DNA of 64,000 bases from Psychrobacter submarinus (GTDB lineage Bacteria > Pseudomonadota > Gammaproteobacteria > Pseudomonadales > Moraxellaceae). A program made the translations under genes and the position numbers. Shown piece after piece: positions 1 through 9,219 of this stretch (position 1 is its first letter; the number at the start of each line of letters is the position of its first letter). The stretch spans positions 682,001-746,000 of the forward strand of contig NZ_CAJHBQ010000001.1 in NCBI RefSeq assembly GCF_904846685.1. The letters are read 5' to 3'. The notes beneath the pieces were generated by a model. That model was given only the letters and a program-made list of their open reading frames with translations. It had not been told where the DNA came from and searched no databases.

Positions 1-1
1 G

Positions 2-91
2 CAACGCTACTTAGGCGTGGTTATCAATCCAAAATTGACGCGCTCTAGCAGTGTCGAGGCGCTATTGGAGCTACTTGCACCTATTGATTAA
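2..91 (+). CDS. 3' end of an unidentified protein gene (partial)
   Basis: An open frame enters from the left edge and ends with TAA at 89-91, leaving 29 residues that finish in LLELLAPID. A hairpin with a T-run follows 40 bases later, as expected for the end of a gene. The fragment is too short to assign a family; a proline-utilisation role next to putP is possible but unsupported. Confidence 0.55.
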   Translation, partial: QRYLGVVINPKLTRSSSVEALLELLAPID

Positions 92-131
92 TTCATGATA
101 CCGTTAGTAATATAAACGTAACAAATATGAT

Positions 132-161
132 AAACGTGATCTACAAGGTCACGTTTTTTTT
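132..161 (+). terminator. Rho-independent terminator of the upstream partial gene
   Basis: A perfect 8-base stem (132-139 with 149-156) with a 9-base loop is followed directly by a run of T. It lies 40 bases after the stop codon of the partial gene. Confidence 0.8.
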
Positions 162-759
162 ATAGTTATTCTATAGCTCAAAAGTATTGAGGAGCTTATG
201 TCACGCTAGTCGCATCTAACCTACGATTAGTAATTGATATTGTGATGCGTTATAATTCTTAAGTATGAATTTTAACATTCAGTTACTTCAGTGATAACTA
301 TGTCATTTTAATTAATGCTTTATCATTATTGAAGTAAGGTTACTGACTGATCTACTTGATAACTGATGCTACTTAATTTAGTGATGAATCTAGTGTTAAA
401 AGTAGCTGACAGTATCACTGATTTGCAATGCTATTGATTTAAGATCTGCTTAAGTATTAAAGGTCATAACTAAAGACAGTATAATTAGCAGCCAGTTTCC
501 TTTATGTTTGTGAGTAAGATGACTTATACAACCATAAATGACAGCTCATTTTCAAAAAGAGCTTATTATCTGCTCTTAGAGTCATATCGATAAACGTATG
601 GTAAAACTGACGATTTTAAACGATTGATATCCTTCACTGCGATGAATAAAGGATGACTTACTTTTATTTATCGGTGTAAGCCTAAAGCTGACTGTAATTA
701 TATCAATCCTGTAAAGTCAAAAGTAATCACTTATTGATAAGTGCAAAGTTAATAAGTGC
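162..759. other. AT-rich intergenic stretch, no gene recognised
   Basis: About 600 AT-rich bases with stops in all frames and no recognisable protein, tRNA or known RNA. Near the right end there is a direct repeat of ATAAGTGCAAAG (two copies around 738-761). Because a terminator follows at 760-788, an untranslated transcript (small RNA or long leader) is possible but not shown. Confidence 0.5.
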
Positions 760-798
760 AAAGCCATTACGAGATATCTAATGGCTTTTATTGTTTTT
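760..798 (+). terminator. Terminator or attenuator about 90 bases upstream of putP
   Basis: AAAGCCATTA (760-769) pairs perfectly with TAATGGCTTT (779-788), with a 9-base loop, and a T-rich tail follows. No gene ends just before it: the previous gene stopped at 91 and has its own terminator. It may therefore end a non-coding transcript or act as an attenuator in the putP leader. Confidence 0.6.
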
Positions 799-885
799 AG
801 ATATTATCTTTTGTGCTGAGTTTCTATTTTTATCTCGATAGCAAAATATAATAACAGCCAACAGCGTTGGTTAAGGACAATTTAT

Positions 886-2385
886 ATGAACGGAGTTTCT
901 AGTGGCGTGCTGATATCGCTTGCCGCCTATTTCCTAGTGATGATTGGGATTGGCATTTATGCTTACTTTAAGCAGGCCAATGACACAGAAGGCTATATGC
1001 TCGGTGGCCGTAATCTCAGCCCAGCAGTAACGGCACTCTCAGCGGGTGCCTCAGATATGTCAGGTTGGTTACTACTTGGCTTACCTGGTTATATGTTTGC
1101 CGATGGTGTGGTTAGTATTTGGATCGCACTTGGTTTGACATTAGGGGCATTATTAAACTATCTGATCGTGGCACCGCGTCTTCGGGTGTATACCGAAGTA
1201 GCTGACAACGCTATTACCCTACCCGATTACTTCGCTAACCGCTTTGAAGACAAGTCACACATGCTACGTGTCATCTCAGCCGTTGTCATCATTCTATTCT
1301 TTACCGTCTATACCGCTGCAAGTCTTGTAGGGGGTGGTAAACTTTTCGAAAGCTCATTAAACCTATCTTATAGCACAGGCCTATGGGTTACTGCTGGTGT
1401 GGTAGTTGCTTATACACTATTCGGTGGTTTTCTCGCTGTATCCATGACTGACTTCGTACAAGGGGTCATCATGTTATTTGCTATGGTGATCGTCCCTATC
1501 GTTGCCTTTACTGATCTTGGCGGCATTTCAGCTACGACAACCGCAGTTCAAAATATCGATCCAAGCTTGCTCGATATTACCAGTGGTATGACAGCACTTG
1601 GTATCATCTCACTGATGGCCTGGGGCTTGGGTTATTTTGGTCAGCCGCATATTATCGTACGTTTTATGGCGATTCGCTCAGTTAGAGACGTTCCGACCGC
1701 CCGTAATATTGGTATGAGCTGGATGATTATCAGCCTTATCGGTGCCCTGATGACTGGTTTTGCTGGTCGTGCGTATGTGCAAAAGACTGCCATGACACTA
1801 GATGATCCTGAGACTATCTTTTTGGTATTCACGCAGTTTTTATTCCATCCATTGGTTTCAGGCTTCTTATTAGCGGCTATCTTGGCCGCTATCATGAGTA
1901 CCATCTCCTCTCAGCTATTGGTGGTATCAAGCTCATTGACGAAAGACGTCTATAAGCTGTTCTTTGATAAAGAAGCCCCAGAGGCGCGTCAAGTACTGGT
2001 CGGCCGTATTTCTGTGATTGTCGTTGCTGTTGTCGCTATTTTGCTGGCATCAAACCCAGACAGCTCAGTACTGAACCTCGTTTCTAACGCGTGGGCAGGA
2101 TTTGGCGCGGCATTTGGCCCGCTCGTTATCTTTAGTCTGACATGGCGCGGCATGAACCGTAACGGCGCTGTCGCCGGTATGGTTGTCGGTGCATTGACGG
2201 TCATCTTGTGGGTCTATGGTCCATTCGAGATGAATGGAGTCGCCCTAAATAGTTGGTTATATGCTATCGTTCCAGGCTTTATCTTGAGCACCATTGCGAT
2301 CTTTGCAGTAAGTATCATGACTGGCGGTCCAAGACCTACGGTATCTGCTAGATATAAAGAAATGGAGCTGAATTTAAACAAATAA
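886..2385 (+). CDS. putP: Sodium/proline symporter PutP
   Basis: Inner-membrane Na+-coupled proline importer of the solute:sodium symporter (SSS) family. The 499-residue length is usual for PutP. The sequence is strongly hydrophobic with about 13 predicted membrane segments and has the family signature ASDMSGWLLLGLPG near residue 57, where the sodium and proline sites lie in E. coli PutP. The start at 886 follows an AAGGACA ribosome site. It stands alone, with a terminator-like hairpin before it and a strong terminator after it. No putA is in the window, so whether it serves proline catabolism or osmoprotection cannot be told here. Confidence 0.93.
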   Translation: MNGVSSGVLISLAAYFLVMIGIGIYAYFKQANDTEGYMLGGRNLSPAVTALSAGASDMSGWLLLGLPGYMFADGVVSIWIALGLTLGALLNYLIVAPRLRVYTEVADNAITLPDYFANRFEDKSHMLRVISAVVIILFFTVYTAASLVGGGKLFESSLNLSYSTGLWVTAGVVVAYTLFGGFLAVSMTDFVQGVIMLFAMVIVPIVAFTDLGGISATTTAVQNIDPSLLDITSGMTALGIISLMAWGLGYFGQPHIIVRFMAIRSVRDVPTARNIGMSWMIISLIGALMTGFAGRAYVQKTAMTLDDPETIFLVFTQFLFHPLVSGFLLAAILAAIMSTISSQLLVVSSSLTKDVYKLFFDKEAPEARQVLVGRISVIVVAVVAILLASNPDSSVLNLVSNAWAGFGAAFGPLVIFSLTWRGMNRNGAVAGMVVGALTVILWVYGPFEMNGVALNSWLYAIVPGFILSTIAIFAVSIMTGGPRPTVSARYKEMELNLNK

Positions 2386-2411
2386 ATTCATAAACTATCG
2401 AACACTAAAAA

Positions 2412-2442
2412 CCCTCGCTATCTCAGATAGCGAGGGCTTTAT
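2412..2442 (+). terminator. Terminator after putP
   Basis: CCCTCGCTAT (2412-2421) pairs with ATAGCGAGGG (2427-2436), a GC-rich 10-base stem with a 5-base loop, followed by CTTTATTT. It is 27 bases past the putP stop. Confidence 0.88.
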
Positions 2443-2775
2443 TTGGCTCATACAAAACTGGTAAGATACTTAGAAAGTCTTGGTTAATAGTATCGTTGCT
2501 GTCTTTTCATCACGATCATCATAATAGGCAAAGTTACTTACACTGCATAATATAGTTTGCTTACAGCACAAACTTCGTCAACACTCCTTATCAAGAACTA
2601 CCTACAATTGAACTTTTGAGAAAAGCTTATTACGTTATAAGCCCTGCTTGCCCTCTACTAGGTCTATAACTTTGTATAAACTACTTACTCGCTTTGAGGC
2701 AAGCTAAAAGTGTATTCAACAGCAATCATGGTTTTAGATAACTTTCAAACACTTCACTTAGAATATAAAGACCCA
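2443..2775. other. Intergenic, nothing recognised
   Basis: AT-rich spacer between the putP terminator and the terminator of the convergent fadL gene. I see no gene or repeat in it. Confidence 0.6.
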
Positions 2776-2776
2776 T

Positions 2777-2809
2777 AAAAAAACGACCCGTTAAGGATCG
2801 TTTTTTTTT
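2777..2809 (-). terminator. Terminator of the first fadL paralogue
   Basis: An A-run, a short ACGA-CC / GG-ATCGT stem and a run of nine T form a hairpin 27 bases beyond the stop of the minus-strand gene. A and T runs on both sides could let it act in both directions. A near-identical hairpin follows the second paralogue. Confidence 0.8.
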
Positions 2810-2835
2810 GCAAAACTTACTTTCTAAAAGTTAGA

Positions 2836-4353
2836 TTAGAAGCCTTGCTTAGCTTGATAAGAGATCTTGGCACCTAAGATAAAGCCATCGTTGTCTTCAG
2901 CATCTACAACAACTTTTCCTGTCGGTAACGCGCCTTGAGCATCACCGAACCATAGGTATTTACCGCCCGCTGATACAGCCCAGTTCTCTGTGACATTGTA
3001 CTTAGCACCTAAACCAACACTATAGTAACCATCAACAGGGCCCAGAGATGTCGTTGGATCGCCTGCACCGCTATCCCAACCTATGCTACCACTAACTGCT
3101 AAGGCTGGAGCAAGACGCTTAGCTAAACCTAGCTCTACTTGCCACTGATCATCTTCATAGTCAACCAGATTTAAACCATCATCAGCGTATAGTGGATTAT
3201 TTTTGCTAACTTCATTATATAATGGCGGCGTAATTGAAAAATCACTCCAAGGTACCCAGCGTACTTTTGCTGTAGCTAGCGTCGTTGGGTTGATACCTGT
3301 TTGAAAATCAAAGTTAACGGACTCAGGGGTTGTAATCTCGTAATCATTAGTTTGTGTAGCGGCAGCGGGATCACCAGCTAGTAGTCCTGCTAGTGGGTAA
3401 GTTTCAGTAATATCTATATTATGGTCAATTTCAGAACGGTAAGTCAATGCGGCTTTTAGCGCAATCTCAGGCTTACTATAAGACATACCTGCAATCCAAC
3501 CATAATCCATATCTGGGTTGCTATTAGAGGTATAACCAGTAGCAAGATCATATGCACTACCACGTAATCTTACTTGAGCCTCAATACGCTGAGCAACTGG
3601 ACCACCATAGATTTGGAACTCCTTATTAGCACCGAACTTAGCACCAAGAAGAGCTGTTAAACTCTGGCTACGTACTTCAACTTTAGTCGTTTGAGTGTTT
3701 GCGAGCTGAGCATCAGCATAGTTGTCAAAGCCTACCAATGGCGCTATTTGTGCTTCTCCAGCCGCAATACCCGCTTGACCAGCAGCAATTTGTGGTCCTA
3801 AAACTGGTGCTAGTGCTGGATTGGCAGCTAGTGCTGCTTGTGCTTGTGCTACTTGTTCTCTAGCCTGAGCTAAGCCCTGCTGAGTCTGATCTACAAAAGC
3901 ACTTAATTCTTGAGCGTTGGTAACTTGCGGTACCAATGGAGTTACTCTTTGACCGATAAGATTATTAATTGCAGTAGTTGGTGAACCTGTAAAATTACTA
4001 TCACCTGTATATTCTGCAGAAGCACCGAAAGGCTCGTCATAAATAATACCTACACTAAAAGTATCATTAACATCGGCTTTTGCACCATAACGGAAAAAGT
4101 CGTAGTCTTCGGCAATATCCCCTGTCTTGTTGCCTTCTTCAAACCGCGTATTACTGTCTCCATTAAATGCGTTGTCTCTACCGCTAACATCAGCATCGAT
4201 ATAAGTATAGACAGCCTCTGCGTAAACGCCATCTTGGAAAAAGGCAGTGACATCTTGACCTGAACGATCAAGACCAGCAGCACTAGCTACACTAGCGACT
4301 GAAAAAGCAGCAATAGCTACTGTAAGGGTTTTTAAATGAAAGGTGGCGCGCAT
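2836..4353 (-). CDS. fadL: FadL-family outer-membrane transporter with an Ala/Gln-rich insertion
   Basis: Outer-membrane beta-barrel of the OmpP1/FadL/TodX family, which passes long-chain fatty acids and other hydrophobic compounds. The 505 residues begin with a signal peptide (cleavage near AASVASA-A) followed by GLDRSGQDVTAFFQDG, the hatch-like N-terminus of the family. It is a tandem paralogue of the gene at 4627; both start after the same GGAGAGA leader. Compared with that copy it carries about 100 extra residues (about 122-222) rich in Ala and Gln, which look helical and replace a short loop. Substrate is not shown by the sequence. Confidence 0.85.
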   Translation of the reverse strand: MRATFHLKTLTVAIAAFSVASVASAAGLDRSGQDVTAFFQDGVYAEAVYTYIDADVSGRDNAFNGDSNTRFEEGNKTGDIAEDYDFFRYGAKADVNDTFSVGIIYDEPFGASAEYTGDSNFTGSPTTAINNLIGQRVTPLVPQVTNAQELSAFVDQTQQGLAQAREQVAQAQAALAANPALAPVLGPQIAAGQAGIAAGEAQIAPLVGFDNYADAQLANTQTTKVEVRSQSLTALLGAKFGANKEFQIYGGPVAQRIEAQVRLRGSAYDLATGYTSNSNPDMDYGWIAGMSYSKPEIALKAALTYRSEIDHNIDITETYPLAGLLAGDPAAATQTNDYEITTPESVNFDFQTGINPTTLATAKVRWVPWSDFSITPPLYNEVSKNNPLYADDGLNLVDYEDDQWQVELGLAKRLAPALAVSGSIGWDSGAGDPTTSLGPVDGYYSVGLGAKYNVTENWAVSAGGKYLWFGDAQGALPTGKVVVDAEDNDGFILGAKISYQAKQGF

Positions 4354-4574
4354 TGTATCTCTCCAAACATCCCAATTGTTTTATCATCGACATAAGTAGG
4401 TGTTACTAAATATGTAAACGATGTCCTAGACTGAATAGTAATGGCTTTTTTGCACTAAAACAACATTTAAAACACTTTATTTCTTAAATATGACTAAACA
4501 GTACAAAACGTAGCTATCCGTAATCACCTGTCAACTGACTCAATATCCGACTAATTTATTACTTTATTACTAAC

Positions 4575-4606
4575 TAAAAAAGCGACCCCTAAGGATCGCT
4601 TTTTTA
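4575..4606 (-). terminator. Terminator of the second fadL paralogue
   Basis: AAAAAAGCGA and TCGCTTTTTT form a hairpin about 20 bases past the minus-strand stop at 4627. It resembles the hairpin at 2777-2809, so the duplication probably included the terminator. Confidence 0.82.
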
Positions 4607-4626
4607 TTGAGCTTAAATCAGACTTA

Positions 4627-5838
4627 TTACTTAGACTGATAAGAAATCTTTGCCCCAAGTACATAACCGTCATTGTCTTCGAAGTTACTAACAACCGTTT
4701 TACTTGGAATTTGACCTTCAGCATCACCAAACCATAAGTATTTACCACCAGCAGATACGGCCCAGTTCTCGGTAATATTATACTTTGCACCAAGGCCAAC
4801 ACTATAGTAGCCCTCGATAGGACCTAGTGACGTCACTGGGTCACCTGCACCACTATCCCAACCGATATTACCTGAAACTGCTAATGCAGGAGTTAGACGT
4901 TTGGCCAGACCAAGCTCTACTTGCCACTGATCGTCATCATAGCTGACTAAATCTAAACCTTCAGGAGGTATACCAGTACCTTGAGGCAGAGTTGCTAATA
5001 CTTGACTAAAACCATTATATAGTCCTGGTGTAATCGCGAAATCACTCCACGGTACCCAGCGTACTTTTGCAGTCGCTAATGTCGTCGGGTTGATACCGGT
5101 CTGAAAATCAAAGTTTACTGACTCAGGTGTGGTAATTTCAATATCACCACTTCGATTTGCTGAAAGGCCCGGGATAGGTAGACTATCGACAAAAGGATAT
5201 AGCTCAGCAGAATTAGCAGTATGCTCAATTTCCGAGCGGTAAGTCAATGCTGCTTTTAAAGCAATCTCAGGCTTACTATACGACGCACCTGCTAACCAAC
5301 CATAGTCTTGATCCGCATTAACATTTAAAGTATAACCATTAGCAACGCTATAAGCCTCACCACGTAGCTTTACGTCAGCTTTGACACGCTGCGCGACAGG
5401 ACCACCATACACTTGGAAGTTTTTATTTTGACCAAACTTCGCACCAAGGATACCGGTTAAGCTTTCAGTACGAACTTCAACATTGGTACCTTCGCCTGTT
5501 GCATCTACAAAGTTGCTATCGCCCACATAATCAGCTGCTGCGCCAAAAGGCTCGTCATATAAAACACCAATGCTAAAGGTATCGTTGATGTCAGTCTTTA
5601 CACCATAGCGGAAAAAATCATAATCCTCAGCAATGTCGTCGATCTTATTACCTGAGGTATCTTTACCCGTTACATCGGCATCGATATAAGTATAGACAGT
5701 TTCTGCATAAGTTCCATCTTGCAAAAATGCGGTAATATCTTGACCAGAACGATCAAGGCCCGCTGCACTAGCTACGCTCGCTACAGAAAATGCAGCTACT
5801 GCTACGCTAAGCGTCTTCAAACTAAAAGTATTGCGCAT
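4627..5838 (-). CDS. fadL: FadL-family outer-membrane transporter, shorter paralogue
   Basis: Second OmpP1/FadL/TodX-type beta-barrel, 403 residues, close to the usual FadL length. The signal peptide and N-terminus are nearly identical to the neighbouring copy, as are the C-terminal strands, while surface loops differ. The start follows GGAGAGATTCA. The leader (TCTCTCCAAACATCC on the plus strand) is shared with the other copy, which shows a recent tandem duplication of the whole unit. Each copy has its own terminator and about 270 bases separate them, so they are probably transcribed separately. It has the compact loop where the other copy has the insertion. Confidence 0.86.
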   Translation of the reverse strand: MRNTFSLKTLSVAVAAFSVASVASAAGLDRSGQDITAFLQDGTYAETVYTYIDADVTGKDTSGNKIDDIAEDYDFFRYGVKTDINDTFSIGVLYDEPFGAAADYVGDSNFVDATGEGTNVEVRTESLTGILGAKFGQNKNFQVYGGPVAQRVKADVKLRGEAYSVANGYTLNVNADQDYGWLAGASYSKPEIALKAALTYRSEIEHTANSAELYPFVDSLPIPGLSANRSGDIEITTPESVNFDFQTGINPTTLATAKVRWVPWSDFAITPGLYNGFSQVLATLPQGTGIPPEGLDLVSYDDDQWQVELGLAKRLTPALAVSGNIGWDSGAGDPVTSLGPIEGYYSVGLGAKYNITENWAVSAGGKYLWFGDAEGQIPSKTVVSNFEDNDGYVLGAKISYQSK

Positions 5839-6133
5839 TGAATCTCTCCAAACATCCTAACTGTTTTATTTCCTTATTTAGCATAGCTAAGAACAGTTAA
5901 CTCAACCAAACTTCGCTAAACAAGGGGGATTGAAGGACAAAATACTAATAGCTTTTGAAGTTGATGACAACCATAAAAAATAATTATTTAATTACTATGC
6001 CGTCACAATATAGTCACAACTTTACATTTAGAAAAGCTCATATAATTCGGTCTGCGTTTTGATTCAAACCATACAAGCGGCTATCTAAGCAGGCTGATAC
6101 TTAAACATTGCAATGATGAAAATAACATTTTTC

Positions 6134-6421
6134 TCAATAATGCGGAGGTTTATCTGCTAGGACATCAAAAGGAGCGATGCCGTCACTTTGGTTTTGACTC
6201 TGCATTTGGTTATAGATAAGCTGCAACTGTCGCTGTAGCGTTTGAATATCTTTATCTTGACGAGCAATCACTTGATCTAGGCGCTCTACGGTCAGCTCAA
6301 GATGCGCCATACTCATCTGTAGCTCAATCATCTCACCTTTTAGCTCCGCTGAGGCTAGCGAGTCATTCGCTATAGGCTCTTTTTCTATATTCCCTGAGGT
6401 GTGGTGTGAAGCGTCTTTCAT
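6134..6421 (-). CDS. slyX: SlyX family protein
   Basis: Small coiled-coil protein of the SlyX family, whose biochemical role is unknown. The core is a heptad-rich helix (about residues 30-75: LELTVERLDQVIARQ, DKDIQTLQRQLQLIY), followed by the family's C-terminal signature ending in PPHY. I place the start at the ATG at 6419-6421 (95 residues); a longer GTG start at 6493 would add 24 residues that do not resemble the family. The N-terminal 30 residues are polar and variable. It stands alone between fadL and uup. Confidence 0.8.
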   Translation of the reverse strand: MKDASHHTSGNIEKEPIANDSLASAELKGEMIELQMSMAHLELTVERLDQVIARQDKDIQTLQRQLQLIYNQMQSQNQSDGIAPFDVLADKPPHY

Positions 6422-6655
6422 AGTACATATCCGGTCGATTATGTGATTATTGGGTGGTGATAAGCGGTATTGAATATTCGCAAATTGAGTCACAGCGATA
6501 AAAAAACATGACGCATCCTAAAGTCCTCTAGGCTCATGTTATACTGCTGACTATTTGCTAGTCTCTACAATTTATTATCAATTTATGATTAATAATGGGC
6601 AACTCGCTATTTTATCATTTATTCCACTCTCTTATATATAAGCTTAAGACATTCT

Positions 6656-8593
6656 ATGGCACTGATACATCTAAAAAACATCCACCTCGCTTTTGGCGTA
6701 GCACCTATCCTTGATGGTGTCGACTTTAGCATTGAGGCTGGCGAACGCGTCTGTCTGATCGGTCGTAATGGCGAAGGTAAATCCACTTTATTCAAGCTTA
6801 TCAACGGCTCTATACAACCTGATAGCGGCGAAGTCATTATCAATAGCAGCGTGCGTGTTGCTATGCTTGAGCAGGATGTTCCTGAAACTTCGGGGCGTAT
6901 ACTAGACATCGTCATGGGCGGCAGTCGGCAAACCGCTGACCTGCTCATGGCCTATAACCAGCAAACCGATCTATGCGCTGAGGGTGATATGGATGCCTGC
7001 GAGCGCATGGCGACTTTGCAACACGATATCGACGCGGTACATGGCTGGGATTTAGAGCGTGAAGCGACGCGGCTGATTACCACTATGGGGCTTAACGCGG
7101 ATGATGACTTATCCTCGCTATCGGGTGGTCGTAAGCGCCGAGTACTGCTAGCAAGAGCCTTAGTCACTAAGCCTGACGTATTATTGCTTGATGAGCCGAC
7201 CAACCATTTGGATGTCGATAGTATTGAGTGGCTGGAGCGCTTCTTGTTAGATTGGCAAGGACTAACTTTGTTATTTGTCACGCACGATAGAGCCTTTGTC
7301 AATAAGCTGGCAACGCGCATCGTCGAATTAGATCGTGGTCTATTGACCAGCTATGATGTCACTCAAGGCGCTAAAGGCTACGCGCGCTATCAAGAGCTAA
7401 AAGAGCAACAATTGCTCGCTGAAGAAAAAAGTAATGCCAACTTTGATAAAAAACTGGCGCAAGAAGAAGTGTGGATTCGCCAAGGAATCAAAGCCCGCCG
7501 TACACGTAACGAAGGCCGCGTGCGCGATCTAAAGGCCCTGCGTGAAGAGCGTAGCCAGCGCCGTGAGCAAGTCGGTAACGTCAACATCACAATGGATGCA
7601 GGCGAAAAAAGCGGTAAGCTGGTTTGTAAGGTCAAAAACCTTCATCTTGAATACGATGGCAATATGCTCGTCGACAACTTTAGTACCACCATTATGCGTG
7701 GTGACAAGATAGGTATCATCGGTCCTAACGGCGCTGGTAAAACCACCTTAATAAAAGCGCTACTCGATATGTCTGACGATGAAGTCACTAAGAGCGGTAC
7801 TGTGGAGCTAGGGACTAATCTGCAAATCGCTTTCTTCGATCAGCTGCGCGATCAGCTCGATCTAGAAGCTAGCGTTGCTCAAAACGTCTCTGAAGGCTCA
7901 GACTTCATCGAAGTGGGCGGCCGAAAGACCCATATCATGAGCTATTTACAAGACTTCTTATTTGCGCCGGAGCGCGCGCGTACCCCTGTCAAAGCCTTGT
8001 CCGGTGGTGAACGTAACCGGGTACTGCTCGCCAAGCAGCTGTTAAAGCCTGCCAATATATTAGTGCTCGATGAGCCTACCAACGATTTGGACATGGCGAC
8101 CCTTGAGTTATTAGAAGAGTCCGTCAGTAGCTTTAATGGCACGATACTACTTATCAGCCATGATCGCTCGTTTATGGATAACGTGGTTACCTCTACTTGG
8201 GTGTTTGATACCGATGAAGACGGTAACGGCGTGGTCGATGAATATGTCGGCGGCTATCAAGAATACTTGATTCAAAAGAATCGCGCGCAAGCGTCTAAAG
8301 CGCCGAGCCGTCCTCATACTTTTAAAGCCAACCAAAAACCAGCTGCAACACCCGCTAAACCTGTTAAGGCGCAAAAAAAGCTCAGCTTCAATGAGCAGCG
8401 CGAGCTTGATTCGCTACCAAAAGAAATCACTAAGCTAGAAACAGAGCAAGCCAAGCTACAAGACAAGCTGGCCGATGGCTCTTGGTTTACTGAGGATTTT
8501 GATGCCGCGACAGCCGCCAGTGAACGCTTAGCGGTTATTGAGGAGGAAATGATGATAAAGCTTGAGCGCTGGGAAGAACTTGAGAGTGATTAA
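6656..8593 (+). CDS. uup: ABC-F ATPase Uup
   Basis: Cytosolic ABC-F protein with two ATPase cassettes and no membrane segments. The 645 residues hold Walker A GRNGEGKST near 37, a signature LSGGRKRR and LLLDEPTNHLDVDS in the first half, then GPNGAGKTT, LSGGERNR and LVLDEPTNDLDMAT in the second. The C-terminal 100 residues form a Lys/Glu-rich coiled coil, the DNA-binding tail that separates Uup from EttA and related ABC-F proteins. Uup is linked to tolerance of branched DNA intermediates and to ribosome-associated functions. The ribosome site before the ATG is weak. No clear terminator follows. Confidence 0.9.
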   Translation: MALIHLKNIHLAFGVAPILDGVDFSIEAGERVCLIGRNGEGKSTLFKLINGSIQPDSGEVIINSSVRVAMLEQDVPETSGRILDIVMGGSRQTADLLMAYNQQTDLCAEGDMDACERMATLQHDIDAVHGWDLEREATRLITTMGLNADDDLSSLSGGRKRRVLLARALVTKPDVLLLDEPTNHLDVDSIEWLERFLLDWQGLTLLFVTHDRAFVNKLATRIVELDRGLLTSYDVTQGAKGYARYQELKEQQLLAEEKSNANFDKKLAQEEVWIRQGIKARRTRNEGRVRDLKALREERSQRREQVGNVNITMDAGEKSGKLVCKVKNLHLEYDGNMLVDNFSTTIMRGDKIGIIGPNGAGKTTLIKALLDMSDDEVTKSGTVELGTNLQIAFFDQLRDQLDLEASVAQNVSEGSDFIEVGGRKTHIMSYLQDFLFAPERARTPVKALSGGERNRVLLAKQLLKPANILVLDEPTNDLDMATLELLEESVSSFNGTILLISHDRSFMDNVVTSTWVFDTDEDGNGVVDEYVGGYQEYLIQKNRAQASKAPSRPHTFKANQKPAATPAKPVKAQKKLSFNEQRELDSLPKEITKLETEQAKLQDKLADGSWFTEDFDAATAASERLAVIEEEMMIKLERWEELESD

Positions 8594-8761
8594 TGATAAA
8601 AGTCAGGTATTGTCCTACTGTCTTTTATCTTCTCACTCTCTCATTGCTATTGACTTGCATGAGAGATTAAACAAAATCGGTTACGTAAAGGTGCTGAAAG
8701 TTAGTGAACATTGGGCTGATTTCAAGTATCATCGCCTATAAATAAATATCCTTAACATTTA

Positions 8762-8803
8762 TAAGGTAATCTTATTACTCAAAAGGTGGTATCGATTACC
8801 TTA
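8762..8803. repeat. Perfect 10-base inverted repeat upstream of petA
   Basis: TAAGGTAATC (8762-8771) and GATTACCTTA (8794-8803) are exact inverted copies separated by 22 bases. There is no T-run, so it is not a standard terminator. It lies in the 626-base gap before petABC and could be a regulator site or a leader structure. Confidence 0.6.
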
Positions 8804-8848
8804 CGATGAGAGCAGTCTTTGAGACTTTACTAGTTATTACAGATACTT

Positions 8849-8896
8849 TTAATAGTGCTTATATTTAATAGTGATTATATTTAATAGTGCTTATAA
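8849..8896. repeat. Three tandem 16-base AT-rich repeats upstream of petA
   Basis: Three adjacent copies of TTAATAGTGCTTATAT, with one base changed in copy 2 and the last base changed in copy 3. The rest of the gap (8594-9219) has no gene. The copies are spaced by 1.5 helical turns and could bind a regulator or simply be slippage products. Confidence 0.75.
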
Positions 8897-9219
8897 ATGC
8901 TATTTAACTGAATATGACAATGGCGCGTACCGTTCAGTCGATACGAATTCAATGCTGATTATTCTGATAATGACTTAGGACTTTCAACAGTGTAATGCTA
9001 ATAATAATGCCTGCAAAGGTCGCGTTATTTTTGGCGTACCAATTTATTTTTTAACCAAAATAGCTTAGAATAGTAACAATTAGCAAAATTAGGCATAGCT
9101 GATGTGGCTTGTCTCTTTATATTGTCAATATAGTATGAACCAATACTAAATGTTTTATATTTCTAAGTCACAAACCCAGTGTGGGATAATCCCATTTCAT
9201 TCACCTGGAGGAAGTATTA

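Noticed and set aside
4551..4802. Open frame overlapping the end of the second fadL copy on the same strand
   Set aside because: It is an out-of-frame reading of fadL that runs through its terminator hairpin.
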